Shown piece by piece: positions 1 to 7,987 of a stretch of DNA of 64,000 nucleotides (position 1 is its first letter; every line of letters begins with the position of its first letter). The stretch covers positions 1 through 64,000 of the forward strand of contig CAWGRH010000005.1 of NCBI GenBank assembly GCA_963824905.1, in the 5' to 3' direction. This DNA comes from JAJPKK01 sp963824905. GTDB taxonomy: Bacteria > Pseudomonadota > Alphaproteobacteria > Rhizobiales > Xanthobacteraceae. The position numbers and the translations under genes are program-made. The notes beneath the pieces were generated by a model. The model saw nothing but the letters and a program-made list of their open reading frames with translations. It made no database searches and was not told the DNA's origin.

Positions 1-351
1 CATGCCCGAGGCGAGGTACTTCTCGATGCCGTCGAGCGAGGTCGGGGTAGAGGTCTTGAGGAACCGGGCTTTGAACTGCTGCCCGTGAGTGCGGTCATTC
101 GTCCAGTCCCCAGAGGCCGTGATCCACTCACCAGCGGAAATCACCGCAGCGTGGCCGACGACCGTGACGAGATCGCGGTGACCGCGAGCCTTCACCCGGA
201 TGACGCAGAAGCCGTTTTCGGCGTTCTGGTATGTGAAGCGCTCAACCAGCCCGGCAAGCACCTCCGCATCGGATCGTGGTGGTTCCGTCTCATGACGCCC
301 ATCGTACCGGTCTGGTCGCCAGACGTTAGCGCGCGGTCCGAGGTTGGGCAC
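1..351 (-). CDS. recD2: RecD2-type ATP-dependent DNA helicase, N-terminal part (runs off the left edge)
   Basis: RecD2 is an SF1 5'-3' DNA helicase of bacteria that may or may not have RecBC. Only its N-terminal OB-fold region is present. Read leftwards, the frame gives ENGFCVIRVKARG, DLVTVVGHAAVISAGEW, then DRTHGQQFKARFLK and GIEKYLASGM, which is the characteristic order of the RecD2 N-terminus before the helix-hairpin-helix region. The frame is open to base 1, so the ATPase domains lie outside the window. No ATG lies in this frame near the N-terminus. GTG at 351 or GTG at 261 could start it, and 351 leaves about 30 poorly conserved residues first. The family assignment is firm and the start is not. 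Confidence 0.8.
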   Translation of the reverse strand, partial: MPNLGPRANVWRPDRYDGRHETEPPRSDAEVLAGLVERFTYQNAENGFCVIRVKARGHRDLVTVVGHAAVISAGEWITASGDWTNDRTHGQQFKARFLKTSTPTSLDGIEKYLASGM

Positions 352-491
352 AGTCTGGCCCTGAAGGCCGATCCGCGGACGGCAGGAGGGTAGGGGACGG
401 CGCCAGGTAGGGCACGGCGCATGTGAAAAGAGCGCCGATCCTGCTATCCTCTAGCTCCGGGCCGCAAAGGCTGGTCTCATTTAGCGACTCT

Positions 492-689
492 ATGAGCAGA
501 TTGAGCCATAACATGTGGGTGGAATTGCAGAACCTCCGAAGAGGCCAACTCGACCTTCATTGGAAAACAGCCGAGGCCTTGGTTTCTCGAAAGCTGGCCA
601 GGAAAGTCAAAGTCCTTCCCTCCGGCCGCTGGGTCTGCGAGATCACAAAAAGGGGTAAGGACTACGGCGCCTACTACCCCCAGGCGTGA
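492..689 (+). CDS. Small hypothetical protein, possibly winged-helix-like
   Basis: This frame encodes about 65 residues. The part from WVELQNLRRGQLDLHW through KTAEALVSRKLARKVK to GRWVCEITKRGKDYG looks like two helices followed by a beta hairpin, as in small winged-helix folds. No family was recognised. ATG at 492 and ATG at 513 are both possible, and a GTG at 423 would add a low-complexity leader. No strong ribosome binding site is visible before any of them. It may be an ordinary short ORF. Confidence 0.35.
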   Translation: MSRLSHNMWVELQNLRRGQLDLHWKTAEALVSRKLARKVKVLPSGRWVCEITKRGKDYGAYYPQA

Positions 690-1156
690 GAGCGGCGGGA
701 GGGGGCTTGAGCCCCCTTGCCGGGAGCGGAACTGGGCCGGGAACAACAAGCATGATCCGTGCCGGCGGGCGCTTTACCGCGCGCGGAGGTGGGCCACTCG
801 TTCGGGTTCATTCAGGGTTAGAGGGGGCTAGTAAATGGCCCACTTTTTCTAAGCCTTTGATGAAATGGGAGTACGTTAGTCCTGCCGGGCCCACCACGTA
901 GTCCTGCACGATTCCGGTTTCCTGGCGCCGTCAGAATAGTCTTTGACTTTCCGCGGCTTTGCCGCCGGAGACGTGGAAAAGCGCGGTCTCTGTCACCCGG
1001 AATTGGTCGGTGTCGCCGAAAATGCCGTCCCGGTCTCTGGCGACACCAAACCCTTTCCCGGCGGACTTCCCCCTCGCGAACGGAGACCGGTTCGAATGTC
1101 GGCAGAGACGCGTTTGAGTCCTAAATGCCCGGGGGATTTATTGGACCGGCTCGTTC
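690..1156. other. Gene-free stretch with dispersed-repeat copy
   Basis: No convincing coding frame is visible. Bases 955-1100 hold copy A of a degenerate repeat described separately. Around 836-851 is a TGGCCCACTTTTTCTA-like string that could derive from an old insertion element, but nothing more of such an element is recognisable. Confidence 0.4.
955..1100. repeat. Dispersed degenerate repeat, copy A
   Basis: The copy starts GGCTTTGCCGCCGGAGACG, then GCGCGGTCTCTGTCACCCGG, then CGCCGAAAATGCCG. The same order of words recurs at about 7190-7305 and 34801-34960 with many substitutions. A second word, GACCGGCTCGT-N3-CAAG followed by ACGGTCGGCGGC, follows at 1144-1180 and recurs at about 10916-10955. 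No frame is kept between copies, so this appears to be non-coding repeat DNA. Confidence 0.5.
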
Positions 1157-1411
1157 TCAAGTGGGTACGGTCGGCGGCCTCTCCTTGACGTCGGCGCGAT
1201 TGTCCGGGCTGCGGACAAGCCGAGCGACGGTGGTCCGTGATCGATACACGCGATCGAGCGCACCACGCCGCCGTTGACCCGCAGCGCCGCTGCCGTGGCG
1301 CGCAAAGCGCGGGGCCGCGAACGGCGATGCCGTAGGAGCGGCCTTGATCTTATTCGTGTCCGCCGTCCGTTTCTTTTTCTCGCGATTGCTTCTCACTTGG
1401 CCCTTCGCCAC
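1157..1411 (-). CDS. Short basic protein of the AKGQxRSNREKKK type
   Basis: The N-terminus from GTG at 1411 reads (M)AKGQVRSNREKKKR followed by a Lys/Ala/Pro-rich stretch. This matches a short, very basic conserved protein often seen in Bradyrhizobium-like genomes; the match is from memory and the function is unknown. The frame continues to 84 residues, longer than I expect for the family. The Arg-rich tail after about residue 40 is atypical and may mean that the original stop was lost. No clear ribosome binding site precedes the GTG. Confidence 0.4.
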   Translation of the reverse strand: MAKGQVRSNREKKKRTADTNKIKAAPTASPFAAPRFARHGSGAAGQRRRGALDRVYRSRTTVARLVRSPDNRADVKERPPTVPT

Positions 1412-1467
1412 GGCACTCGCCCGAGGGCCGAACCGACCGACTTGCGCGACCATCGGCGTTTTGCGGC

Positions 1468-1764
1468 CTATGCCAGATCGGCGAGGCGATCGAAATCGGC
1501 AAGCACGGCTTCGATGAGTTTTTGCCTGCGCCGATCCGCCGGGGGCAGCGTGCCAGCAAAGAGATTGAGAAGATATCTGGCTTTCTCGGCGGCCTCCGGC
1601 CAATTCGAGGCTGGTGCCGCGACGAGATGGGTTTCCAGCTCTTCTTGCCGCAAGCGAAGGGTCGCTTCGTTGGCCGCGACGTCGGCAAGCAGCCGCCGAA
1701 GCTCGGTCGCCTTTTGGGCGGCGATGCCGCGGTGGTGATCCAAATCGATCGTGCTGTCGGTCAT
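1468..1764 (-). CDS. Conserved hypothetical protein, helical, 98 aa
   Basis: The start is ATG at 1764, preceded by AGGGAG at good spacing; a longer in-frame extension to 1872 lacks such a site. The protein is mostly helical and charged, with a run such as AAQKATELRRLLADVAANEA and then RLRQEELETHL, consistent with a coiled coil. The C-terminal half has LLNLFAGTLPPADRRRQKLI. No signal peptide or membrane segment is present. I know of no function. It lies convergent to nothing and upstream of the cold-shock gene on the same strand. Confidence 0.6.
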   Translation of the reverse strand: MTDSTIDLDHHRGIAAQKATELRRLLADVAANEATLRLRQEELETHLVAAPASNWPEAAEKARYLLNLFAGTLPPADRRRQKLIEAVLADFDRLADLA

Positions 1765-1930
1765 GATCTGCTCCCTTGCATCCAAGAGCCGTTGCAAGTC
1801 CCAATGTGGGCTTGTGAGGCATTTTCGAGCACGAGCGGAAAAGTCTGCGACTATTCCATGATCATACTCCAAACCACGCGCGTTGCCAGTACATCCGTGG
1901 TCAAAGCAGCGTGGTTCGAGCCGTGGCTGA

Positions 1931-2140
1931 TCAGTCGACGCTCAGCCGGTCGGCAGAAGACTTGCCGGTTCGTCGGTCTGCGACGACATCGAATTTGAGC
2001 TTTTGCCCCTCATTGAGGGAGCTCAAGCCGGCACGCTCGACCGCACTGATGTGAACGAACACATCCTTGCCGCCGTCGTCCGGTTGAATGAAGCCGAAAC
2101 CCTTTTGGTTGTTGAACCACTTTACAGTGCCCGAACTCAT
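1931..2140 (-). CDS. cspA: Cold-shock-domain protein (CspA family)
   Basis: This 69-residue protein is one complete cold-shock domain. It has the two nucleic-acid-binding motifs KGFGFIQPD (RNP1-like) and VFVHISAV (RNP2-like) and the usual start TVKWFN. Members bind single-stranded DNA and RNA and act as RNA chaperones in the cytoplasm. AAGGAAA lies just before the ATG. More than 100 bases without a gene lie upstream on the same strand, which fits the long 5' leader common in this family, but I cannot show that this copy is cold-induced. The ending GKSSADRLSVD is typical of alphaproteobacterial Csp proteins. Confidence 0.95.
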   Translation of the reverse strand: MSSGTVKWFNNQKGFGFIQPDDGGKDVFVHISAVERAGLSSLNEGQKLKFDVVADRRTGKSSADRLSVD

Positions 2141-2770
2141 GAGAATTTCCTTTTGCTAACGGTGCACACGTCGCCGTTGGCGCACGAAAGCGTCGCGCGC
2201 CTTTTCCCGGATTTGTCGATTTTGGAAAAATGTCTGAAACGTGCGCGCCCATCATCGCAGGCGAATCGGACATGTGGGCCCGTCGCAGGCAATAGTCAAG
2301 TCGGCTTGCTCAGTCGCGCACGAAATCCGACGAAGCTTCGATGAGGACGTCAGCCCACGTGCTCGCGGGTTACGAGACGAGCCATTCGCGACTGGAGTTG
2401 TTGAGAAGGCGCGGCGATCTTTGGGAAGGCTGTAGATTTTGGCGGGCCTGGTTCAGCAACACGGAGAGAACGAAAATCATATTTTCGAGATTTGCCGCGA
2501 TTTCGGCAACACGCTCGAGGCGTGCGACGAAGTTACCCACGTTGCCGGACTGGGACGGATCGACAATAGGCGCAAAAGCGCGCAACGATGATTTTACCAA
2601 GAGGAAAACACGGCATTCGCACGTTCCGGTCTTTGTTGGGCCGGGCGGAAACTGCGCGCTCGCAGGCCGCGTTTGCGTTCAATGCGGTCGCGCCGCCCGC
2701 CACGGCGAACTGCTGGGACAGTCGGCATCTGCGTGTCTCGAATGGCCTGGACCACTGAGGGATTCTCCGA
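2141..2770. other. Intergenic region, no gene recognised
   Basis: The first 100 or so bases are probably the 5' leader of the cold-shock gene on the minus strand. The rest has only weak short frames. The longest on the minus strand starts at a TTG near 2600 and has no ribosome binding site. Nothing else was recognised. Confidence 0.4.
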
Positions 2771-3556
2771 ATGCTCCACAAAAAGCTGTTTCCGTGCATG
2801 GCTCTGCTGGTGGCATCGCTGGCCACGCCATCAGGCGTGTTCGCTCAAAATGTTTCGAAGCCGGACATCGCCAAGGCTATCCCGGCCAATGCGCAACCGA
2901 AACCCTACGGATCAGGATGGGAGTGTAAACCGGGGTTCCGCCAGGGCGGGACTGCCTGCGCGGTCATCAAGCAGCCGGAGAACGCCTTCCTGACGGATGA
3001 CACGTTTGGTTCGGGCTGGGCGTGCAAGCGCGGATTCAAGCTGGAAGGCAATGGCTGCACAGCCGTGAAACTGCCGGCGCATGCCTATCTCACCGACACC
3101 TCCTATTCGGACGGTTGGGAATGCGAGCGCGGCTTTCGACGCACCGGGGCCGCCTGTGTCGCCGTCGCCGTGCCCAAGAATGCTTACTTGTCGGACACGT
3201 CCCCTAGCCGGGGCTGGGACTGCGAACGGGGCTTTCGCCTGGTCGGTGATGCCTGCGTAGCCGTGAGGGTACCGCAGCACGGTTATCTCTCCGATTCCTC
3301 ATACGACACCGGCTGGCTATGCGAGCGCGGTTTCCGCCCGTCCGATCAGGCGTGCATGCCAATCGAGGTCCCGCCAAATGCCTACCTCGATGGGTCCGGA
3401 AAGGATTGGAAGTGCGAGCGCGGTTTTCGCAAGACGAGTCGCGATTGCGCCGCCATCGAAATCCCTGTCAATGCGCACCTCGACTTCTCGGGCAACGACT
3501 GGAATTGCGACCGGCCGTTTTGGCGCCAGAGAGATGTTTGCGTGGCGTCACGGTAA
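2771..3556 (+). CDS. Secreted protein with seven Cys/Trp repeats
   Basis: A 261-residue exported protein. It begins with a signal peptide (LLVASLATPSGVFA, cleavage probably before QN near residue 25). The rest is seven tandem repeats of about 31-34 residues. Each has the core G-W-x-C-(K/E)-x-G-F-(R/K)-x6-7-C, then a short strand ending in P, then N/H-A-Y-L-x-D. Each repeat carries two cysteines, so fourteen in the mature protein, probably forming one disulfide per repeat. The last two repeats are shorter, and the seventh reads CDRPFW instead of CERGF. No enzyme motif is present. A binding or envelope role is possible but is only inference. GAGGG precedes ATG 2771; ATG 2798 is an alternative. 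Confidence 0.8.
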   Translation: MLHKKLFPCMALLVASLATPSGVFAQNVSKPDIAKAIPANAQPKPYGSGWECKPGFRQGGTACAVIKQPENAFLTDDTFGSGWACKRGFKLEGNGCTAVKLPAHAYLTDTSYSDGWECERGFRRTGAACVAVAVPKNAYLSDTSPSRGWDCERGFRLVGDACVAVRVPQHGYLSDSSYDTGWLCERGFRPSDQACMPIEVPPNAYLDGSGKDWKCERGFRKTSRDCAAIEIPVNAHLDFSGNDWNCDRPFWRQRDVCVASR

Positions 3557-3778
3557 ATCGAGGCGAGCTTCGCAGCCTCGCAATGCTCCCCGCCTCCTTT
3601 CATGAGCTGGTCAGCCTGTAGCCACTTCGATCCCTGGGTCCGGTTCAAGGACTTGTGGCGGTAGCGTTCAGTGGAATCGCAGATAAATTGCGGAAGACTA
3701 TTGTAATAAGCGGGGAAGCAACTACGTATGACTGGTACCTGAAAAGATGTTTTCAAGTATTTTCAAAAGGAGTTGCTC

Positions 3779-3916
3779 ATGTCCAATTCGCAATCCGCTC
3801 CGAAGACGGGTTCCAATGATGCCCCCAAGACCCCGGCACCGGACGTTGCCAGCCCCGCCCCCCAGCAGAATCAGGGCGATAAGCCGGCGTCCAAGCCGCC
3901 TGAGCAACAGAAGTAA
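3779..3916 (+). CDS. Very small Pro/Gln/Lys-rich protein, 45 aa
   Basis: ATG 3779 is preceded by AAAGGAG six bases upstream, one of the best ribosome binding sites in the region. The product is 45 residues, starts MSNSQSAPKTGSNDAPK and ends KPPEQQK, and is low complexity and probably disordered. An intrinsic terminator follows 22 bases after the stop, so this looks like a complete single-gene transcription unit. The function is unknown. Small disordered proteins of this kind are common in stress-related gene sets of Bradyrhizobium relatives, but that link is inference. Confidence 0.6.
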   Translation: MSNSQSAPKTGSNDAPKTPAPDVASPAPQQNQGDKPASKPPEQQK

Positions 3917-3938
3917 GCTGCGATCCGTCGCTCGAATA

Positions 3939-3969
3939 AGAAAGGCCTGGCGCTCGCCGGGCCTTTCTT
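3939..3969 (+). terminator. Rho-independent terminator
   Basis: AGAAAGGCC and GGCCTTTCT form a 9-bp stem extended by further GC pairs around a short CTCG loop, followed by a T-rich end (TTTCTT). It lies directly downstream of the 45-residue protein gene. Confidence 0.75.
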
Positions 3970-4058
3970 CCCGAAAAGCCTGCGAGCCAAACAGTTCCGC
4001 GACGCGGTTCGTTTGACGCGGTTGGTTAGCGCACCGACGAAACGATCGATGGCAGGGG

Positions 4059-4091
4059 ATCCCTGAGAGGTAACCATCCCTGAGAGGTAAC
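4059..4091. repeat. Tandem 16-bp direct repeat
   Basis: ATCCCTGAGAGGTAAC occurs twice, at 4059-4074 and 4076-4091, with one base between. It lies about 90 bases upstream of the zinc-ribbon gene start and could be a duplication or a regulator site. Confidence 0.6.
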
Positions 4092-4178
4092 GATGGCTCC
4101 CTGGTTTGTACCGACGACCGCAGTCCCGATCATGCTTTGGGCGCCGATCCCGACATCGGCGCTTCATTGGGCAGCGCC

Positions 4179-4394
4179 GTGAGTGACGCGCATCTGATCA
4201 AATTCCAATGCCCGCAGTGCGGGCATGAACTCGAGCAGTCGATCCAAAGTCTTAAGCAGACCGCTCACATATGCTGCACGGGCTGCAGCGTTGGAATAAA
4301 CATCGACACGAACCGGCTGGCAAACGCCGCCGAGGAAATCCGGCGGGCGCTGGAAAAGGTGCCACCTGAGATTACGATCAAGTTTTTCAGCTGA
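4179..4394 (+). CDS. Small zinc-ribbon protein, 71 aa
   Basis: The protein has two cysteine pairs, FQCPQCGHELEQ and HICCTGCSVGINID, spaced as in a zinc ribbon, then an amphipathic C-terminal helix (AAEEIRRALEKV). GTG 4179 gives a start SDAHLIKFQCPQC that fits similar short proteins I remember. An upstream TTG at 4137 would add 14 residues. Neither has a clear ribosome binding site. It is probably a cytoplasmic nucleic-acid or protein binding module of unknown role. Another small zinc ribbon follows bS21 about 500 bases downstream. Confidence 0.55.
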   Translation: MSDAHLIKFQCPQCGHELEQSIQSLKQTAHICCTGCSVGINIDTNRLANAAEEIRRALEKVPPEITIKFFS

Positions 4395-4551
4395 TCCGCT
4401 CCGACCGCGCGCGGCGAGCGAGGGCCAACGGCCGTGCCTTGTTGCCAGTGAAACCAGAAGCCGAGATCGCCGACAGCACGTCGAACCGAACCGTGGATGT
4501 GTCCCGATGGTTTTGTTTTCTTGTCCGTTACCGAAATAAAGGGAACATTGC

Positions 4552-4839
4552 TTGCAGATATTGGTTCGCGACAACAACATCGACCAGGCGCTTCGGGTCC
4601 TTAAAAAGAAAATGCAGCGAGAAGGCGTCTTTCGGGAGATGAAACTCAGAAGGTTCTACGAGAAGCCGTCCGAAAGAACGGCGCGGGAGCGCGGTGAGGC
4701 GATCAGACGAGCCCGCAAACTCGCCCGCAAAAAGGCCCAGCGCGAAGGCCTTCTTCCGGATCCGCGTGCGAAGAAGAAACTTCTTGAGAAAAAGCAAGAT
4801 CTTCGCAGACCCGGTCAGGCATTTGCCAATCGAAACTGA
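4552..4839 (+). CDS. rpsU: Small ribosomal subunit protein bS21
   Basis: The 95-residue product has the bS21 pattern: LVRDNNIDQALRVLKKKMQ, REGVFREMKLRRFYEKPSE and RRARKLARKKAQREG. bS21 binds the 30S platform near the 3' end of 16S rRNA and affects initiation. The start appears to be TTG at 4552, with AAAGGGAAC just upstream; no ATG lies in a suitable place. The C-terminal tail after about residue 65 is Lys/Arg-rich and longer than in E. coli bS21 (71 aa), as is common in alphaproteobacteria. Such genomes often hold several copies, so this may be an accessory paralog near other small stress-type genes. Confidence 0.92.
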   Translation: MQILVRDNNIDQALRVLKKKMQREGVFREMKLRRFYEKPSERTARERGEAIRRARKLARKKAQREGLLPDPRAKKKLLEKKQDLRRPGQAFANRN

Positions 4840-4919
4840 AGCTTCGGTGCTTGTAGCTAGGCCACCTCGGTGCTTCAAAAAGGAAATTCCCGTTGGCAAC
4901 GAAGGAGCGATTGATAGCC

Positions 4920-5072
4920 ATGGCGGCTGCCCGTTGTGCGGTGTGCTCCGGGGCAATGGTCCTTACCTTGGTGAAGGCTGATCCAAACAACGAAGCGTTA
5001 GAGCGTCGTACCTATACCTGCGCCGACTGCGGACACAGCGGAACATACAGCGTCGATGCTGACGGCAGCTGA
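4920..5072 (+). CDS. Small zinc-ribbon protein, 50 aa
   Basis: Translation from ATG 4920 gives MAAARCAVCSGAMVLTLV, a spacer, then RTYTCADCGHSGTYSVD and a stop. Two C-x2-C pairs about 25 residues apart define a minimal zinc ribbon. GAAGGAG lies 12 bases before the ATG. A TTG at 4893 with AAGGAAA six bases upstream would add nine residues (LATKERLIA). It follows rpsU by 80 bases and may be co-transcribed with it. Function unknown. Confidence 0.6.
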   Translation: MAAARCAVCSGAMVLTLVKADPNNEALERRTYTCADCGHSGTYSVDADGS

Positions 5073-5267
5073 CGCGAAGGCGACGTCGAACACCAGAAGC
5101 CCCAACCCCGCTGTCCCGTTCCGCCGGCAGCGCCTCCGGGCGCCGAGAATAGACTCGCTAATTGTTCGATAGGAGCGCACTGTGGCCCATCATCGGCCGA
5201 GGACCTACGAATCAGGCGTCGGTGGCAGAGAGAGGTGCGTGCTCCCGCCTGCGAAAAAGGGAGCACC

Positions 5268-5558
5268 ATGCGATCTTTCGATTCAATCGTTGCGCCGCCG
5301 ATCGTGATTGCGCCGGCACCCCAGTGTGAAACCTCTCTGCGCACGGATCGCGACACACTTGAGCAGCGCTTGGCGCATGCCGAAGGGTACATGGCGATGA
5401 GCAAGCAACATATCGCAAGCCAGCGTACGTTCGCCGCCGGGCTTTTGCGGGACGGCCATGATGCGTCGCTGGCGCTGGCGCTGCTGTTGCGGTTCGAAGA
5501 ACTGCAGCAGTTGCACATCGCCGATCGCGATCGGCTGCGCGAAGAACTGGGCATGTAG
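5268..5558 (+). CDS. Conserved hypothetical helical protein, 96 aa
   Basis: ATG 5268 is chosen because AAAGGGAGC lies just before it; an in-frame start at 5235 lacks a site. The first 25 residues are Pro/Ala-rich. The rest is one long helical region with stretches such as DTLEQRLAHAEGYMAMSKQH and FEELQQLHIADRDRLREEL. There is no signal peptide and no recognised domain. Function unknown. Confidence 0.55.
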   Translation: MRSFDSIVAPPIVIAPAPQCETSLRTDRDTLEQRLAHAEGYMAMSKQHIASQRTFAAGLLRDGHDASLALALLLRFEELQQLHIADRDRLREELGM

Positions 5559-5710
5559 GCACTCCGGCAAGGCGGGACGACCCAACCGCGACTATCGCCG
5601 ACAGGCCCCGTGTCCCTTCAGACCTGGGCGCCTTTTCATCTTCGCAGTTCTCTCGGACGGCCGAAGCGGGTGCGATTGCACCTGAAACCGCACACATAGG
5701 GGCAGCGTCC

Positions 5711-5944
5711 ATGCGCATATATGTCTTCAAGTCGGCATCGACGGAGCGTCTGCGCGCATTCGCCAGCGATCCCGATGTGAACAATCTGCCGCGACAGCAC
5801 GGTCCGTGGGTTATTACGGGCGCGATTGCCCCTGGCGGCACGCCGCCTCACAATTTCTCGCGCGAAGCCATTGAAAAGGCGATCACCTCGTCTGGATTTC
5901 AGCTTTGGCGTTTGCTTGAGGGTGCCAAAGCTCAGACGACCTGA
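5711..5944 (+). CDS. Conserved hypothetical protein, 77 aa
   Basis: The product starts MRIYVFKSASTERLRAFASD and has LPRQHGPWVITGAI followed by NFSREAIEKAITSSGFQLWR. This pattern recurs in short Bradyrhizobium-family proteins (from memory; no function is assigned). It appears to be a small alpha/beta cytoplasmic protein. A GGGGCAG string lies just upstream of the ATG. Confidence 0.65.
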   Translation: MRIYVFKSASTERLRAFASDPDVNNLPRQHGPWVITGAIAPGGTPPHNFSREAIEKAITSSGFQLWRLLEGAKAQTT

Positions 5945-6138
5945 TGCACCGTTTCGGGTCTTTTCGTGCGGGCACACGCACGACGGATCGAGGATTGCAC
6001 ATCAACTGTGAGGCGCGACACGGGAAGGGGCGCGCTGCTGGCGTGGCCGCATCGAGACATCCAGCGACTAGCCAAGAATCTCGACTCAGGCAATGACCAC
6101 GCCAACGTTGAACGTTTCCCCCGACTTGCGCCGTACAT

Positions 6139-7005
6139 TCATTGATGTGACTGATTGAAGTAGCGCAGATCTGGCGAGGCCTGCCCCTTTTTTGTAGGCA
6201 TCAGGTGTCCGTCGCCGCTCCGGTAGTACATTTCATGTCCGATGAAGATAAGCGGGTTGTTTTGCGTACAAATCTCTTCCGGCCAATCAGGGTAGCGGGG
6301 TTTGTCGCGCGTGTATGTTTTCGCCACGGTCCATGGCCGCGTCAACGCATGGTCGACAACAGTCATGTCATTGTGAAGGATGTCTGGATTTGATTTATCG
6401 AGGTATATCCGTTCCTTGACGATTGTCTGGTTATCCTTGTGTAGCGGCAAGCCACTCGGCTCGAATGCACGGGGGCCCTTGAAATGGCGCGTCTCGACTT
6501 CAAGTGTGTCGAAATGCCCGTCCCTATCGGTATCGAGCCATTTTCCAATCGAATAACCGTCAAAGCTCGGTTCAACATCCGCGGGCCACTCGCGCCCATC
6601 GGTGAAGATTCGTCGGTGCGAATCGCTAATATAGTCAATTAGAATATAGGTGACTTCGGGAAGGATGACGATTTCCGTAGGTCGAGATAAGGTCATCATT
6701 CCTGGCATGCCGATCGGGAGACACCTGGCCGCGGGCCATAGACCCTGCCCACCGGCGGCCTGATCGGCCAAGCTCGCATCGAAAATCGTCTGATATTCGG
6801 GTGTCAGCGGGGCTTGTTGCGCCCGTCCCGCCGGCTTGTCCGGGTCAAACGGTCTTTGGCCACTGACGGAAGCGGGAGCAGGGGATCTTTGCCACTGTCC
6901 GCCCAGGTCGGGGTATTGCGCATCATCGAACGCCCATACTCCGTGCATGGCCATCGATTGAACCGTGAGGAATACAACCGCACCAATCGAGTTTCGAACG
7001 CGCAT
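6139..7005 (-). CDS. Exported protein, paralog family of three in this window (copy 1)
   Basis: The start is ATG at 7005, with GGGAAGTG upstream; a longer frame to 7050 lacks this. A signal peptide (AVVFLTVQSMAMHGVWA) is followed by YPDLGGQW. The mature part is beta-rich. It has ARCLPIGMPGMM, a PEVTYIL...HRRIFTDGREWP segment, GYSIGKWLDTDRDGHFDTL, TRPWTVAKTYTR and a late CTQNNPL. The genes ending at 33809 and 35630 share the same order of motifs (RC-x-P-x-G-x-P, R-R-I-x-x-D, S-x-G, ENN), so all three are one family. I know of no function. It differs most from the other two and has no frameshift. Confidence 0.7.
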   Translation of the reverse strand: MRVRNSIGAVVFLTVQSMAMHGVWAFDDAQYPDLGGQWQRSPAPASVSGQRPFDPDKPAGRAQQAPLTPEYQTIFDASLADQAAGGQGLWPAARCLPIGMPGMMTLSRPTEIVILPEVTYILIDYISDSHRRIFTDGREWPADVEPSFDGYSIGKWLDTDRDGHFDTLEVETRHFKGPRAFEPSGLPLHKDNQTIVKERIYLDKSNPDILHNDMTVVDHALTRPWTVAKTYTRDKPRYPDWPEEICTQNNPLIFIGHEMYYRSGDGHLMPTKKGQASPDLRYFNQSHQ

Positions 7006-7189
7006 GGTGTCACTTCCCAACTTTGCAATCCTACAAGCAAGTCTTGGCACGGTTAGTCCGGGGGAATTCGCCGTTGCCGGAAGTGTGCAAGTCTATCGTG
7101 ATTGATTCGTCTGCGGAAGGCGCTCGACGACGACGGGCGCTCGATGACCAAGGGCGATCGCTGTCGCCCAGAATTTGCCCTCGTCGCCA

Positions 7190-7305
7190 AGAACGCGCTA
7201 TCGCTTCTCAGAAAGTTTTCTGATGTAGCGCGGTCTCGCCGCCCGGAATCGGCCAGTAACGCCGAAAATGCCGGGCCGCTCTCTGGGACCGCTAGTTACC
7301 GGCTA
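7190..7305. repeat. Dispersed degenerate repeat, copy B
   Basis: The words GCGCGGTCTCGCCGCCCGGA, CGCCGAAAATGCCGGG and CTCTCTGGGACCGCTAG occur in the same order and spacing as in copy A (955-1100) and copy C (34801-34960). It sits between two genes on the minus strand. Confidence 0.5.
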
Positions 7306-7987
7306 TAGCGCATGCGAGTTCGGCGCCCTCGGCCTTTTTCTGATTGGCGAGTGCACTCGCGAGTCCTAGCTGTCTGTATGTGGTCCCGTCGGCTATCTTT
7401 TCGCTCACACAGCCGCAGTATTGGCTAATTTCAGCTTCGGTAGCATCCTGGGAAAATGATCGTTGTTTTTGAACGCACAAATTGAATGTCTCGACGACAA
7501 GTGCTTTTCGAGGCTCTCCGCTGATTGCTTCATCCCTGGAAAAGAAGAAGTTGCCGTAGACCACGAGGCCTCCCAGGATCGACGCGAGGAGCATTGCGAA
7601 TGTGAACGCGCCCACGAGCGCACTCGCGCTCGAAGTCTTCGCCCGCCTGTTCAAGAGATTGCGTACGACGGCGAGCAACACGAAGATTAGCGGTGCGGTG
7701 AGGACACGGATGAGCAGGGCGAAAATCGTCGCGACACTGGGCGTGTGAGCATAGTTCGCGAGCTCGAAACCTTGCCCATTACCAACCTGAAGTATTATAA
7801 TGAAGGTGCTGAATAGAAGTCCGATACACGCGCTCCACCATAAGCTCGATCTTCCACCAGTGGCGCTCTCTCTCTCCAGCTCTCGGCCGTGTTTGACGGA
7901 GCACGGTATTTGAACCGCGGCCGCCGTTGAAGTTTGCGCGGCGAATGACTGGCGGTCGAGCACCGGCTTCCATCGGGGGAACCACAT
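7292..7987 (-). CDS. Hypothetical membrane protein with C-terminal CxC domain
   Basis: ATG at 7987 is chosen because GAGGAGG lies eight bases upstream; the frame is open further to 8035. The 231-residue product has a soluble N-terminus of about 45 residues and three hydrophobic helices: SACIGLLFSTFIIIL, FALLIRVLTAPLIFVLLAVV and FAMLLASILGGLVVYG. A C-terminal extracytoplasmic domain of about 75 residues contains CVQKQRSF and YCGCVSEKIADG. The C-x-C-x3-K-I pattern recalls small periplasmic domains seen in other proteobacterial membrane proteins, but I cannot name a family. Confidence 0.6.
   Translation of the reverse strand: MWFPRWKPVLDRQSFAAQTSTAAAVQIPCSVKHGRELERESATGGRSSLWWSACIGLLFSTFIIILQVGNGQGFELANYAHTPSVATIFALLIRVLTAPLIFVLLAVVRNLLNRRAKTSSASALVGAFTFAMLLASILGGLVVYGNFFFSRDEAISGEPRKALVVETFNLCVQKQRSFSQDATEAEISQYCGCVSEKIADGTTYRQLGLASALANQKKAEGAELACAIAGN

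Noticed and set aside
85..393. A 102-codon plus-strand frame at the left edge
   Set aside because: It lies opposite the RecD2 frame, whose conserved motifs are clear, so it is a shadow.
1274..1738. A 154-codon plus-strand frame
   Set aside because: Arg/Ser-rich shadow opposite the AKGQ-type and 98-residue genes.
2370..2600. A 76-codon minus-strand frame with some helical character
   Set aside because: TTG start without a ribosome binding site and no recognisable pattern.
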